Shown: positions 37,901 through 49,648, counted from the first letter of the stretch. The stretch is 64,000 nt of DNA from Apostichopus japonicus (GCF_037975245.1 NC_092561.1:13515001-13579000), one strand, 5' to 3'. The notes: generated by a model not told the origin, from the sequence alone. Made by a program: numbers and translations.

Positions 37901-40670
37901 CACCATAAACCCAACTGAAAACCCACAAACAGAAATCTCTCACTCACCCACAAATGTATACAATGTAGCGTTCAACGTGACATGAAATGGACACGGACCC
38001 AAAGGCCAACAGAACCAAAACAATAAAGCTACACAAACCAGCCCCAAAAAGCCAACTCCAAACCACAAACAGAACCCCTCAACCCATATTATGTAACGAC
38101 CACACAACCCCCCCCCCCCACACACACACACACCTGAAAAATAACCCACTCCAAAACTTCATCCGGGGTACGCCGTCCCGATGGTAGACAACAGGCCTGC
38201 GCATTACCTGCGAAGTTTTCCCAATATGGGTCTTTTCAGGCCCCTGGCAGTGTTCCCCCTTTTCTTACGAGGGAGCAGAGTTCTTAGCTCCTCGTCATTG
38301 ATCGAGTGGACCTCCCTGTCAGGAAAAGGAGGTCCACTAGCGACCATCGTGTCCGTTATAGCCGAAGCGGCTGCGGGTAGGGTGGAAGGGCCACTCGAGT
38401 CAATGAGAACAAACTGGTACAAGTAGTGTTTTATTATGTAAACTATGCTTCCGTTTAGCTAACGCTTTGGTAAAAGTTACTTACTATCATGTAAAATGAC
38501 TTAGTAGATGTTTACAGAAAGTTTGTGTAACCCTCAATCGCATGCATATGAAAACCTTTACAGAATGATGTGTAACATTTACTTAATTCCATGTACTTTT
38601 TTACAACCCGTGATTTACATAACATTATTTTACATATTGTTTTCGGTGTGTGGGCACTACTTTAGATTTAGCACATTCGAGTGTATCATTATTATTTAAT
38701 TAACCAAGACCTTCATGTAGATTGTGCAAATACACTATTCACTTTTGCTTTCATTTAGCTCCTATCATCAGCTCCTTTACTAGGCATTTCTCATACCGAC
38801 AATTGGGAATATTTGGAGGATGCCTTGTCGGAGGTGGTTTCATCTGTTCAGGGTTGTTTGCAAATCACAATTCTCATTTCCTGGGCTATTCTGTTATAGC
38901 AGGTAAAATGTTTTTTTAAAGAAACAGTGCAATACCTATTTGAAGTATGTATTTATCAAGCCTGTTAATAAAGCATTCAAATAGTCATTGAACATTCCTA
39001 TCATACTTAATGTAGAAAAGGCACGCACAAGAAAACGTTCAATTTCGAAGAATAATTGATAATCGATCCTGTCTTCTTTCTACCAAGGTGTAGGCTTTGG
39101 TTTCTTATTCCTACCAGCTGTTCTCTGTTTACGTGAGCAGGCGCCAGATCACTTCGCCAGCTTGATGCCTTTAGCAACATTAGGGGGATATGTTGGCATT
39201 GTGTTACTACCAGGTATTGTCGAGGTTTTTCTAGAGAATTATGGTCTTCATGGAGCCTTTTGTCTTTATGGTGCATTAACTTGTAATATGATACCATGTG
39301 GTCTTCTTCTTATCGGTGGAAAAGGAAAACAGTATGAAAACCTCAGCAATTCAGTTGGTAAATCAGAACCAAGTCAAGAGGTCGAGGCGTTCGATGAGGA
39401 CATTCATAACTTCACAAATTTAAAATATGGAATGCTACCTTTGATGAAATACTTCCGATTTTTCGCCAGTGTTCTCAAGGAACATTTGTCATTGTTCTTG
39501 GATCTTACCTTCACATTATTCTTTATCACAGCTAATACAAGAAGATTCCCAAGCGATAATTGGACTTTATTTTTAATACCGTACAACCAAGAACTCGGAA
39601 TGACCAAGACTAATGCTGTAATTATTTCAGCATTTGGAGGAATTGGCGGTATTTTTGGTAGATTCGTTGCAGCTGCTTCGTTTAAAGTCACGAACATAAT
39701 TTCACCTTTGACCTTATTTGCGTTATATTATTGTTTCAATGCGCTCGTATTTGCCTCCTTCTCGCTGTGGAGTAACTTTAAATTTTTGATATTTTGCGGA
39801 TTTTCGAGTGGCCTCCTGCTATCTCTCATAGCTGGTACAACGTCTGGACTTCTGCTCCAATTCAGTTCACCTAAAACCTTCCAGAGAGCATACAGTTTAT
39901 TGCATTTTGGTTGTGGCATATTTTCTATTTTTGCGGGCATTCTCTCTGGTACGTATTTAACATCACCTTTCTCTTTCCTTTTTTTTTAGTTTTAAGGAGA
40001 ACTTCCGTCGTTTTTGTTAACTCATAGTAAGACAAGTCTTTCCAAGTCGTGTATGATAAATATGATTTCATGTGATTTTCAGTGTTTGGTCGATTTCGTT
40101 TTCTGAGAAAACCAATCGAAGTTACTCCAAACGTCTTCTGAACGCTGAATTCAGTTCTGTGCTACAAAAATAGCAAATACATTGTGTGTATTTAAATAAA
40201 CTTGGTTAAGTACGGCTTTTTATTAATTTGACGACTTTGTTTATTGCTTAACTGTCGTGTCTTAGCCTTTATTGGTATACTAATGTGTTTAACTTATAGT
40301 GTGTGGTACTTTAACCATTATGGGGTCATGCTAGTGTTGTAACCTTACATAAAACAAAATTGGGGGTTATAATAATATTTCGTGTCTTTTGGTACATTAT
40401 CATTCTTTTATTAGCATTGGAGCCAGCTACTGTCAGATTGTGCCTTATTGAATTCAAAATGGTGCTTTAACTGTGACTTTATTTTAAACTTTCCGTAACT
40501 GTTTTGTCTTGTTTTCTTTCTTAACCTATATAGGTAAATCATACGACGTCTTCGGATCGTTCGCAGTAATGTTTGAAGTGGATGCTCTCATAAATGCTGT
40601 TAGTTGTGTGTTGGTGGTGGTTATCATCGTCTTACGGAAGCTTAACTATAAAAATACGATACAAAATTAA
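34916..40670 (+). CDS. Monocarboxylate-transporter-like (SLC16/MFS) protein, copy 2, intact, 442 aa
   Basis: Exons 34916-35102, 38759-38902, 39088-39948 and 40534-40670; all introns are GT..AG in phase 1, total 1329 nt. The start ATG is preceded in frame by TAA 34901-34903. The protein is a 12-helix major-facilitator transporter expected in the plasma membrane, moving monocarboxylates or related organic anions; substrate is not deducible. Residues 1-110 hold TM1 to TM3/4: MKVCGIFF carries Lys28 at the place of MCT1 Lys38. TM4-6 include GVGFGFLFLPAVLC and ENYGLHGAFCLYGAL. A polar loop (about 187-225) precedes TM7. TM8 has GGIFGRFVAA with Arg302 kept, but the acidic partner four residues before is glycine. 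The usual TM1 DGGWGW and TM5 YF.KRR.LA.G signatures are degenerate (LPSWTAAF; LREQAPDHFA). Intron 1 hosts the 36110-38650 element. Confidence 0.88.
35674..35830 (+). mobile_element. tRNA-like SINE with (ATAC)n tail in intron 1 of MCT copy 2
   Basis: CCATAGCCTAGTTGGTTAAG (A-box) and GAGTTCGAATCCGG (B-box) are tRNA-spaced. They are followed by a short unrelated body and CATACATACATACATAC. The acceptor stem is not complementary. The structure tRNA head, body, tetranucleotide tail fits a SINE. Confidence 0.6.
36110..38650 (-). mobile_element. 2.5-kb DNA element with CACTC-like ends and ATGTAAAA subterminal arrays, carrying a SAM-like gene
   Basis: The left end is CACTCAGAAAACG and the reverse complement of the right end is CACACCGAAAACA (10 of the first 12 bases match). 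The 2-bp flank TG is present on both sides (36108-36109 and 38651-38652). Subterminal zones 36110-36370 and 38420-38650 are dense in TGTAAAA / TTTTACA variants. The - strand interior has the same protein remnant as the 4.9-kb element. Internal duplications are 36646-36773 with 36810-36930, and roughly 37845-37950 with 37985-38090. The GC-rich block 38160-38430 has a 10-bp inverted repeat GTGGACCTCC..GGAGGTCCAC and is unexplained. Confidence 0.6.
36975..37717 (-). pseudogene. Decayed SAM-like gene, second copy of the CACTC-element protein
   Basis: First exon (37717-37657, - strand): MAWKMTLGDWGLEELIEKF, a good match to the start of a SAM domain (W...GLEELIEKF), followed by an in-frame TAA at the GTATGT donor. 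The last exon (37260-36975) reads RPQPYVLLLGGSK, then SFVINERHALPQ, AIDVCFKSFYVFNLNY and WEFFQKVVYQL in three successive frames. Each block aligns with the gene at 5529-8832. The reading frame changes at two places, so this copy is dead. The middle of the protein is not recognisable here; the element may be internally deleted. Confidence 0.6.
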
Positions 40671-41700
40671 TTATATGTAAATCAATAGGATGGAACGACC
40701 GCGATCATACTGGTACGTTGGTGATTTGAATCACAATATTAAACTCACGATCAGGTATCATAAGGTAACTAGAGAAGGAATATGGAGTAACACGCACCAA
40801 ATCGGGGCAGGGGATGTTTATTTACAAAATGTAATATAATACTCATGTGAATATGGAAAATTAGGAAAAATGCATTCCACTTGGACTTAAACTGAAACGA
40901 GAAGCTAATGCTGTCACCACCAGCTGAGTTAGGCCCATATAAGTTGAAGTATGGAGAATGACGTCATGCGGCATATAATGAAGGCACTCATCCAACTGGT
41001 GGCGCTTTGCTTGTAAGGCAAGAAAGTACCGGCGCGTAATACAAACAATACGTCTTTGACAATTTAAGGGATAAAGTTGACATAAAACACTCGAAATGAT
41101 GATATCGTGTGCCGCAATTGAGTGCCAAAATCGTCAATATGTTGCAGTGGACTGCAGTTTCACAGGTAATTCTTAGGAAGCGATTGTAGAAGCAATTACA
41201 TAGGAATGTAATTTTTACTAGTGTCGTCTGCTCAGCTGCTATAGTGACAACTAAGTCACTATCTGAGTGTAGCATTTAAATAATACAAGCAAGAAATATG
41301 CCATGTGCCTCTCTGATGCCGGAAATGGCACTTTCCAGACATTAAAAGTTGCATGTAACACTCCACTTGCTCGAGTCATTAGAGGCGGAAGAAAAGTTTT
41401 TGCAACATGTCTCTTTGTGGTGAAAAGTACACCTACTCTTTCGAGATAAAAAAATACTTGTAAAATCAAATTCAAAGTTGAATGCACAATGCATGTATGA
41501 AGAAGAACAAATGATCAGGCTTTTTGCCGTACAATGCAAAGCGCTCTCACATAGTTCAAGGCTTTCCTGCTTAAACACACGGCGATACACTGTGTTAACA
41601 TTCTTTCAAATTCAATTTGTATGGTTAGTTCTCAGTCTATGACAAACTAGTCACCTAAGATCCATTCCGCGAGACTTAAAGCGTTTCTATTGTTTAATTA
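40671..41700. other. Intergenic stretch after MCT copy 2
   Basis: No polyadenylation signal stands out close to the stop. No elements recognised. Confidence 0.5.
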
Positions 41701-41701
41701 T

Positions 41702-41703
<2 letters not shown>

Positions 41704-41784
<81 letters not shown>
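41704..41784. repeat. (AT)n microsatellite
   Basis: About 80 bp of alternating AT. Confidence 0.95.
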
Positions 41785-41785
<1 letters not shown>

Positions 41786-41799
41786 TATACTTCTTATAT

Positions 41800-42460
41800 T
41801 GCCTAACGATCATCATCATGCCGAAAACTAATCAAAATCACCAGATGCGCTGCAATATGAACTGATGAACTGGTTCTCAAGGAACTAACAGAAAATGGAG
41901 ATTTTAATGCATTACTACAGAGCTGTTTGATATGGCAGTAAAGAGATCATTCAAAAAGATTTCCGAAAAACAAGAAAGGCAAGAAGCAATATTTTCAAAC
42001 TGGACAACCAGTTTTTAGACAGAAATAAGAAAATGCAGTCTTCAAAGAGTAGTGTCGAGCAACTAAATTCTGAGATTGAGAAAACAATGGAAACATGAAC
42101 GATATTGAGCAATACTCTCATAGAAAATGTGCACCTCTGCTCGGCATCAAGGAAAAGCGGAATGAAAACCCGGTCGACTCGGTTGTAAATCTAGCCGAAG
42201 AACATCTTGGCATGGATGGACCTTCCGACGTTATTGATTGTGCTCACAGGGTGTGAGCCAACACCTTAACAGTCAAAGTTCAAAAACCACCTTACAGCGA
42301 TAGAAAATCGTTTATTAAAAGTAGACGTAAACTCAAAGGAAGGCATCAAAATACCTTAACCAACAGCTCCTCAGGGCCAAAAAAAATCACAATGCGGGCA
42401 AAGTATTTGTAATATTCAAGAAATGTGTAGGTGAGAGCGCCCTCTGAAGAAGACGTGAAA
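41800..42460 (+). mobile_element. LINE ORF1-like fragment (coiled coil plus RRM-like region), decayed
   Basis: SKSSVEQLNSEIEKTMET (coiled coil) is followed, after a frame change, by IEQYSHRKCAPLLGIKEK, VVNLAEEHLGMDGPSDV and IDCAHRV. Then TVKVQKPPYSDRKSFIKS and RRKLKG follow. The order coiled coil, LEQYSRR.C...GI, A...LG, ID..HR(V/L), R.LKG is typical of LINE ORF1 nucleic-acid-binding proteins. Stops and frame changes show it is dead. No ORF2 follows on this strand. Confidence 0.65.
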
Positions 42461-42709
42461 TATCAGGGATCTCGAAGACTAAGCTTACATATATATTGGC
42501 GTTATTGGAATCCAAGGAGTCTCCTTCCCAACGTCGCAGCTTAACGTCACTCATCCGTTAAAGTTCATGCGATTGCACAGTTGGTTTATTTCAATGGACC
42601 TAGCTAATTTCATATTTTTTTTGCAGTGTAAATCTATAGCATGCCTTTACCAGGAAGCGTTTCTCTGTCAGTCTGTGTTTACTTAGTACTTACAATCATG
42701 TGAATTATA

Positions 42710-42905
42710 ATCGCTTTTCGGCTTTGTGGCTTAGATCATGTGTAGCATCTGTTTCCTTTCGAAGGAAATGGTGATGCACATCCGACGATGATCACACAGT
42801 CACAGTCCCGATGCAAGGGGACTGGTATTGAGAGCGGATGAGTCGTTTGGTAGTTTGGTTTACGTGCCCAGGTTCTTTCCTGGGCGACTTTTTCTTAAAG
42901 AGTAT
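42710..42905 (+). mobile_element. SINE with a U2-snRNA-derived 5' head, copy A
   Basis: It starts ATCGCTTTTCGGCTTTGTGG, then CTTAGATCATGTGTAGCATC, which follows the 5' end of U2 snRNA including the region of the branch-point-pairing loop (GTAGTA in U2, GTAGCA here). The body is unrelated to U2: CACACAGTCACAGTCCCG, ATGCAAGGGGACTGG, a hairpin CCCAGG..CCTGGG, then GACTTTTTCTTAAAGAGT. The repeat ATTATA flanks it on both sides (42704-42709 and about 42904-42909). Copy B (52276-52472) has the same head, body and end. Shared architecture plus target duplications indicates retroposition, not a spliceosomal gene. Confidence 0.75.
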
Positions 42906-43425
42906 TATAATCCAGAGGGTTAAACAATTATTTTCAAATTTACTGTAAAGGCCCGTTATCGGAGTGTCATTTTGTCTACGAAACTCTTATTACTTGGAAC
43001 TGACAAAGGGATAGAAAATTCGTTGGTTGCATCTTTAGTACTTTTGCCTACTGTGTAGCAATACTGCCAGTTTTATTTATTTAACAAATTTATGTAATAT
43101 TGAAGAGTATACTCAGTTGGTGTGAAGCTAATCTCACAGGAGCGGGGGGGGGGGGGGGGATTTCCCAATTTTCTCACAACCGAATCGCATCTACTACCTG
43201 CAACACAGATTGCCAAGAACAATTCCATAGGTCATGCTTGAACGCATTTACATCTAACTATTTTTATGGTTTCGTGACCCGTCTTTTTAGATGCTGGTTG
43301 ATGTGAGGCAGCGTGTTTCCAAGTGAATATATTGGGCAATGGTCACTCAACTTAATTTTTGGAACTTCAGTATTTACAGTTCGACCTTTTTATAGTCTTA
43401 TAAAATATGATCAATTAATGTGCAC
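42906..43425. other. Stretch with a poly-G tract and nothing else recognised
   Basis: (G)n of about 16 at 43143-43159, possibly a hAT-MITE relic. No coding signal. Confidence 0.45.
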
Positions 43426-43429
43426 GATA

Positions 43430-45300
43430 AATTAGTTTCTATAGTTGCTACCTTTTTAATTTGATTCAAGTTGTACGTCTCCATGTTCTGCATCCACCTT
43501 TTGTTTCTACCACCTAATAGATTGTTGTTAAAGTCCCCGATAATAACTAATTCAGGAAAAAAGAATTACATAGGGCAGCTAACTTTTCATGAAAATGTTC
43601 ATACCACTCGGCTGTTGAATCAGGTGGGCGGTTCACAACACCCAGCAATGTTTTCTTAAATATGAGGTATAATATTGTAACCCATATCTCTTCAATTATA
43701 TTTGTTTCAAATTTGGAATGTCGATAAAAGCTGATTGTTTTTTTTTTATACATACAGCTTCCACTCTTCCTTCTCTATCTTTCCTGTCACTACGAATTAC
43801 ATTGTAACCAGGTGTGCATACTTCATAATCCTGAAGAAATGTTTCGTTCAAAACAAATTTTAGTAATGATATTTCGTACCATGTTATAAAATATCCTGTA
43901 GTTGATCCATCTAAGGTAAAAGGTGATGAATATTAAATAGAAAACTTATTTCCATTACGTTATTTATTTCCAGGGTAGTCATAATATTGTTGATGTTAAT
44001 GATAACTTAGTTAAAACTCTTACTTACATCAATGTGTGCACTATTCCTATGTGTATTATGGAATACTTTGTGTGATTCATTACTGTTGTCGTCATGGGTA
44101 ATCACAGGACAGGGTTTGTATGTAGCTGCACCCTCATCTTGGCCAACAATATAATGCATGTGTTTGTTGTAAAAGCATGACCTTTTCTTATGTCCTTGAC
44201 GTCCACATGATTTACACTGAATTGGTTGGTCAAAACGACATCTTTCTGAGTTGTGGTTTTCTCCACAGTTACATCAACCCCTTTCGTATCTGACCTACAG
44301 CCCTCTGTAGAAATGATGGTTGGAAGTTTGTTTACGACCATTTTACTGGTGTGGGTTCTGCCTTCTGTAATGTAGATGGTCACGGTGGTCCCGGGTGTCA
44401 CGGCTGTAACGGTTGCTACGATTTTGAGGACGGTGTGTGTTGATAAACTGCCTGTAGCTTGGCTCTGATCTAGACCTGCATAGATATGGGAGTGCAGTTC
44501 ACCGGTCGATGGGGCGTTCGGTATGTTTTAGGGGGACATCGTCCATGAACACGCTCCTGTCCACGTCACCATCTGCATGTTTCATAGAGGCTGACGTCTT
44601 TATATATCTGCAATCCAATATGGTCATCATTTGCTTGAGGCTGGCATCAAAGTGGCTCATTTCAACACTATGCTGATCTACTTTGAGGCAGGGTCCGGAG
44701 ATAACGATATGAGTGCCGTGGTTTAATAGTTGTATTGACGTAACATCCTCCTCAAAAGTACCGAGAAATCGTTTCGATTGGGATTGAATTGGAAATATCG
44801 TTTGTTCCAACATGCAACTCGATAATTCATACAATGGTACGTCCATAGAATTGATAAACTCGCGGATAGTGGAATCTGTAGCAACTCTAATGCATTTAAC
44901 TGCGGTGTTCTCATTAGTTGTATGAGTAAGTTCAGGAACTATCGAATCTCATGTAATCAAGTTCCGGGTATTAGAGATAATTCTGTCGGTGGATAAAGTG
45001 TTTTTGAGTACGCTAGCATAGTTTAAAATACCTGGAGTCATATCACTGGTGTCATATTTGCAACAATGGAACTTCGATGTCTTTAAAAGGAGATCCTTCT
45101 CAAGATATCGAAATGAAACTCCAAATTCACACAGATTATATGTTCCAAATTCAAAATATATTGTTTCCGTTGTGGGGATAAAAACAATAGTAAGTGCTAA
45201 TTGAGTCAAAATATAAAAGATTCCAAATTCATAAGATTGTAAATTGTGTTTAGATTTCGTTGTATGAAAAGGGTGAAACGTTTGCAACACGATCCCTTTA
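43430..45300 (-). mobile_element. LINE remnant: ORF1 with SGNH-esterase-like and zinc-knuckle regions, then endonuclease
   Basis: Read right to left on the - strand. An SGNH-hydrolase-like region includes IIELHVGTNDISNSIP at about 44767-44820, with the block III motif GTND, followed by VISGPCLKVDQHSVEMSHFD. Next comes a CCHC knuckle CKSCGRQGHKKRSC (44170-44218) preceded by a C..GENH..ERC half. After a gap, an AP-endonuclease region reads NETFLQDYEVCTPGYNVIRS, then NIIEEIWVTI, VVNRPPDSTAEWYEHF, and IIGDFNNN (about 43521-43545), the GDFN catalytic motif. The frame changes several times. Esterase-bearing ORF1 proteins are known from CR1/L2-type LINEs. RT is absent. Confidence 0.7.
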
Positions 45301-45550
45301 TTTCTTTTGTCACGTCTGCTGGTAACACTTTAGTAGATTATGTTAAGAGCGATTATAACTTTTGAACGTTTTGGAAGAATATCTGTACTGGTGATGAAAA
45401 GTTAGGGCGCCCTCAATCAGGAAGCGCCAACCGTGAAAATGATTACTGTCTACTTTCCATATATACTTTTTTCCACGGTGAACTGTTGAAACATAAACAA
45501 ATGACAAGTCATAAAAATCTTATTGAAACGTAAGACAAACATATGTACTA

Positions 45551-46158
45551 CAGGGGTCGGCATATGGCGGGCCAACAGTCTCAAATCGTGGGGAATCGAC
45601 TTATACCGATTTAAATCGACATTTACCAATTTCCTTCAACTTATACCAGTTTCCAGCAGCATAAATTGACTTATACCGATTTAAATCGACATATATCAGA
45701 TTTATTTTACATATCATCGGTTCAAATCGACTTATACCAGTTTAATTCGACATATCATCGATTTAAATCGACATATACCAATTTAAATCGATGATAAGTA
45801 AAATAAATCGGTATGTGTAAATTTAAATCGACATATACCAGTTTAAATCGATGATATGTCGATTTAAATCAGTATATGTCGATTTAAACTGGTAAAAGCC
45901 GAATTAAATTGGTATATGTCTATTTAAATTGACAAATACCGATTTATTTTACTTATCATCGATTTAAATTTGATATATGTCAATTTAAATCGATGATATG
46001 TAGAATTAAACTGGTATATGTCGATTTAAATCGGTAGAAGTCAATTTAAGCTGCTGGAAACTGGTATAAGTCAAAGGAAATTGGTATATGTCGATTTAAA
46101 TCGGTATATGTCGATTCCCCATGATTTGAGACTAATGACCCGCCATACCGGCAACTAG
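45551..46158. mobile_element. 608-bp foldback element made of inverted CGATTTAAATCG modules
   Basis: The left arm (CGGCATATGGCGGGCC, AGTCTCAAATCGTGGGGAA, TCGACTTATACCGATTTAAA, CCAGTTTCCAGCAGC) reappears as its reverse complement in the right arm, about 265 bp per arm, closing near 45850. Within each arm the 12-bp palindrome CGATTTAAATCG and TATACC(A/G)ATTT modules repeat many times. The left end CAGGGGTCGGCA is hAT-like; the right end is degenerate and no 8-bp duplication was found. No coding capacity. Confidence 0.75.
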
Positions 46159-46159
46159 A

Positions 46160-47984
46160 ACGTAAGGGGTGTGCAAAATGGTCGTGCAAAAATAGAATTG
46201 TATGGTCACAACATCCTGAGTAAAGTTATAAAGAGAATGCTGTCACTCTCTTCGGCTGACTAGTCAGCTGCCAGTTACCGAGAACTTAAATGCATAACAT
46301 AATATTGTGTAAGTGTAAGCTATTAATGATGGAGGCAGAGAAACACCACAACAAAGGACTAAACAATATACACGGTTAAAGAATGATACAGCAACAAAAC
46401 CAAATACGGGCGATGCTACAGAAAGGAGTAGATATTGAAGGACACAAACTTGAATATAAACACTCGTTCAAAAAACTCAACTATAGTAAATTCCACAGAC
46501 CCCAGAAGAATATTTAAACCCGCCACCCTGACAAGGACAGAAAATGAAAAGCAAATGGCAAAAAAAAACAATGGAGATAACTAAGAGAACATCTACACGA
46601 GGCTAAACCAACGAAGAAATCCCAAAAGATTAAGGGACCTGCGCGACATGGAATATTTTCGCAGAAGTGGTACTGCAGTTATAGTAAGGCACATCTTCGA
46701 ACAAAACTGGCTTCTTCCGTTCATTATAAAATTAAACGTAACTAAACAACACTTACATGACTGTAGCTTCTCATACGCGACCACCCCCCCCCCCCCCCCC
46801 TTAAAACAAGGATCTTAAGTTGTTCAATATGAATATTGATACTTTACTGCAGTTATCTGATGCAGAATAAAAATATCTAAAGAACGTGTTGATCTGAGCG
46901 TCTCAAAATAGCAAATACCCAGCTGAAGCGTCTTTCCCTCAAATGTTGAATAGCCCCCTCAAACAGGTGAAACTGACCCTAAATGACGACTGGGATGGAA
47001 AGTTAATACCACTACAATATCAATAAATGTGAGTTAATTACGCCGCGTTAAGTCCTTCCAAAGTTTTATTTCAAGGGGCGATTGAATCTTTCCTCGACCA
47101 ATGCTTTCGTTTCGTTATTCGTTGTAAAATAGTAAATATGTTTATATTTTCAAAATTCTTGAACTTGATTATTGAACATTCCCACCTCATACAGTATTAA
47201 TTTGGAAAGGCCTCCGACCGAAAGAAAACATGCGTTCTTGGCATTCAATAAAGTGGGGCAAGTTTTGTTTTGAGTGGTACCACTCAAGGTAATTTGGATG
47301 AAACATCGACACAGGTTAGCAATACTTAAAACCACGATTACATCTCTAAAGAGAATTTAAATCAACCAAATCCATCTCCCATTGTTAATTCATCGCACTG
47401 ACTACCACTCTGTTCCTGGGAAACGCTTTCTTGCGCGTTTATGAAGCGTGTAGGTATTCTGATGTCTCAAACCAGTCGCTGAATACTTCCGGTAAGTTGG
47501 TAAACCCCTATCGTTTTAACTTCCGCTTAAACTTTGTCAATGCCTCCATAACTAGAAGGATCGCTTAAGTCATAATACAGTTTGTTTAAGTAATTCTCGC
47601 GGTGTGCAGTCGTGGTGATCAAATGATAACCCTCGATGGCGCCAACCGCACAAAACACCCATTAAACTCTATTGGAACGGAAATTATAGTGGGACGAAAG
47701 TGGAGAAGTGGTGAAGGAAAGTGTTATCGTATAGAACATATAACTCCGCCTTTCTGTAACGGCAATACTGTCGGCTTACGTGTCGTTGATGAAAAAGGTT
47801 TATTAGGCGACAAAACTAAGCTCTCCTCATAACTAGACGTTGAAGAAACATCTTCCGCATTATATATTATGTTTTCTTGTCCTCGAGTCGAAGTACGACG
47901 TTCTGGCGTCGCAGACGCTTTAGTTCTGCACGCATATTGTTTGTTGCCTCGATGGGGGTAGAGTTTTTCACTGAAGAAGCCTTC
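46160..47984. other. Intergenic stretch with poly-C tract; small ORF of unknown nature
   Basis: A (C)n tract lies at about 46781-46800. A 76-codon frame at 47602-47832 is not low complexity but has no recognisable motif and no flanking splice evidence. Confidence 0.45.
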
Positions 47985-47992
47985 ACTGTGTG

Positions 47993-48373
47993 CAGTGGCG
48001 GAGCGTCCATACAGTCAAGGGTGGCGGATGCCCCCCCCCCCCCCGACGGACTCAAATTGACTGCTGTAGCCCTTTTCAGCTATTCACCAATTTTGACTTA
48101 TTCGCGATTATTGACTTTTTTATTGCGCTCTCATCTACCTATTGACATTTGTCACATTTTGTTGGCGATGACACTATTTATTCTTCGTTTATCTGCAAAT
48201 GAGAAAGGCCCGGAAAGGGTCATTTCCAGCGATATAGGAAATAGAGGGAATATTTACTCAAAAAATTGTTGTTTGCTCTGCGCCAACCTGTGGCGCTCCG
48301 CTTAGATAAAGTCGAAAGCGCCCATACAGACCATTCTCGCCCAATCTGACCAATACCCCTAGCTCCGCCACTG
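47993..48373. mobile_element. hAT-type MITE with near-identical 8-bp target duplication
   Basis: The left end is CAGTGGCGGAGCGTCC and the reverse complement of the right end is CAGTGGCGGAGCTAGG. Flanks ACTGTGTG (47985-47992) and ATTGTGTG (48374-48381) differ at one base. The interior has a C14-type run and GTGGCGCTCCGCTTAGATA, which also occurs at 56080-56100. Non-coding. Confidence 0.85.
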
Positions 48374-48589
48374 ATTGTGTGACAATACTGGTGAAGCAAA
48401 CAATACTGAAAAAGTTCAAACTGTGTAGATGAAACAGTAAAAAAATGTCCGAAAAGTCGGAAACAATATTCCGTTCAGGCCTATTCTAACGACTGGTCAG
48501 TCTGTGTGAGTTCACAACGTGCAATGTTGAAATTACGAAATTGTTATATGATGCTGCAGTTTCCAAGTAACAATATCGGATTAACTTCG

Positions 48590-49080
48590 GATGGTACATA
48601 CGATGATGGTATAAATTTATAAACATACAAAGTCAAAGACATTCAATACGCAGATGATGTCGCATGTATACTTTCAAGTCTCTTTCAAGCCCATCTTGGA
48701 AAAACCTAATGGTGTTTCAGAAAGCTATCCGGTTGAAGCTAAATGCCCTGAAGACACAGAGCCTTCGGCTTGGTAGCTGAGGATTCAAGACTTTGCTTTT
48801 CCATGCATCATGGCAGGACCATGGTTCGGGTGCGACGCACCTGGTGAAGTCACATGGAAAGAGAATGCGGATTTGTATGAGGGCAGACTTGAAATCTTTT
48901 CCAAACGCGGGTTGTCACTTCTTGGTAAGGTGATGGCACACTGTGGGAAGGTCGACCGATGGTATTTTTGTAGAGGTTTCGTGTCTGGTTCAGTGTGGGA
49001 TTTGGGATGGTTCAGCTGTATGTTGGCTAATTTGTTGGTGCTGTTAGTTACTGTGCGGGTAGGGTTTGGTTATTAGAGTA
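48590..49080 (+). mobile_element. LINE reverse-transcriptase fragment (YADD box and downstream), decayed
   Basis: DIQYADDVACILSSLFQ (about 48637-48685) has the catalytic YADD box of the RT palm. It is followed in a shifted frame by FQKAIRLKLNALKTQSL, and then by VTWKENADLYEGRLEIF and SKRGLSLLGKV (48850-48935), the thumb-region pattern W..R.LSL.GK of CR1/L2-like LINEs. Frame changes and missing flanks mark it as a remnant. Confidence 0.65.
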
Positions 49081-49349
49081 TTTAAGGACGTGACGTTTTG
49101 GATTCCGCCGGGCGCATCTGTAAAAAGAACATACACGAGATATATCAAGCATGGAACAGGTTATCTGTTTAGGTAGCGTGTGTGGACAGGGGAGAGGATT
49201 CAGGTGAGTGGAAGGTTCTTAGCGATGACAGAAAGCAAAATAATAGGATAATAAATAACTTTAGACGTGATTGTCTGGTAATAATTTGTGAATTCCCGTC
49301 AATTACAGATAAATGTCAATTGAGCCTTTAAATGTACTTCGTAATTTTA

Positions 49350-49443
49350 ATGTTTTCTTCTTTTTTTTTGTTGGGGAGGCAAGCGGGGTGGGGGGGTATA
49401 ATGGGGGAGATCGAGCCACTTTCCCCCACTCGTTACGCCACTG
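49350..49443. mobile_element. Right end of a hAT-type MITE
   Basis: The reverse complement of the right end is CAGTGGCGTAACGAG (49429-49443), next to G/C-rich sequence. The left end could not be placed. Confidence 0.45.
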
Positions 49444-49648
49444 ATAACTGATGTTATCAAAATACATGAATACTTGACGTGTGACTCGGTTGACGTTAGA
49501 CTCGGTTCCATACCCTAACGTCGTAAGTTTCACACACCTCATCGGATTATATCGAATGTTCCCAGTGAGACTTCACTTTCAACCGTAGCTATGAAAACTA
49601 TATGATATTATACATAGATAATATCGTTAATCTGTTAAAAAAAATTGA

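Noticed and set aside
39162-39989. Treating the 275-codon frame as a complete gene starting at 39162
   Set aside because: The first codon is an internal TTG. The protein clearly extends upstream through exons at 38759-38902 and 34916-35102, and the frame runs past the GT donor at 39949.
42710-42905. Functional U2 snRNA gene
   Set aside because: Only the first 45 or so bases resemble U2; the branch-pairing GTAGTA is altered, the Sm site and 3' stem-loops are missing, and a second copy shares the unrelated body with target duplications.
47877-48305. 142-codon + strand frame
   Set aside because: It crosses the left boundary and target duplication of a hAT MITE at 47993, so it cannot be one ancestral gene.
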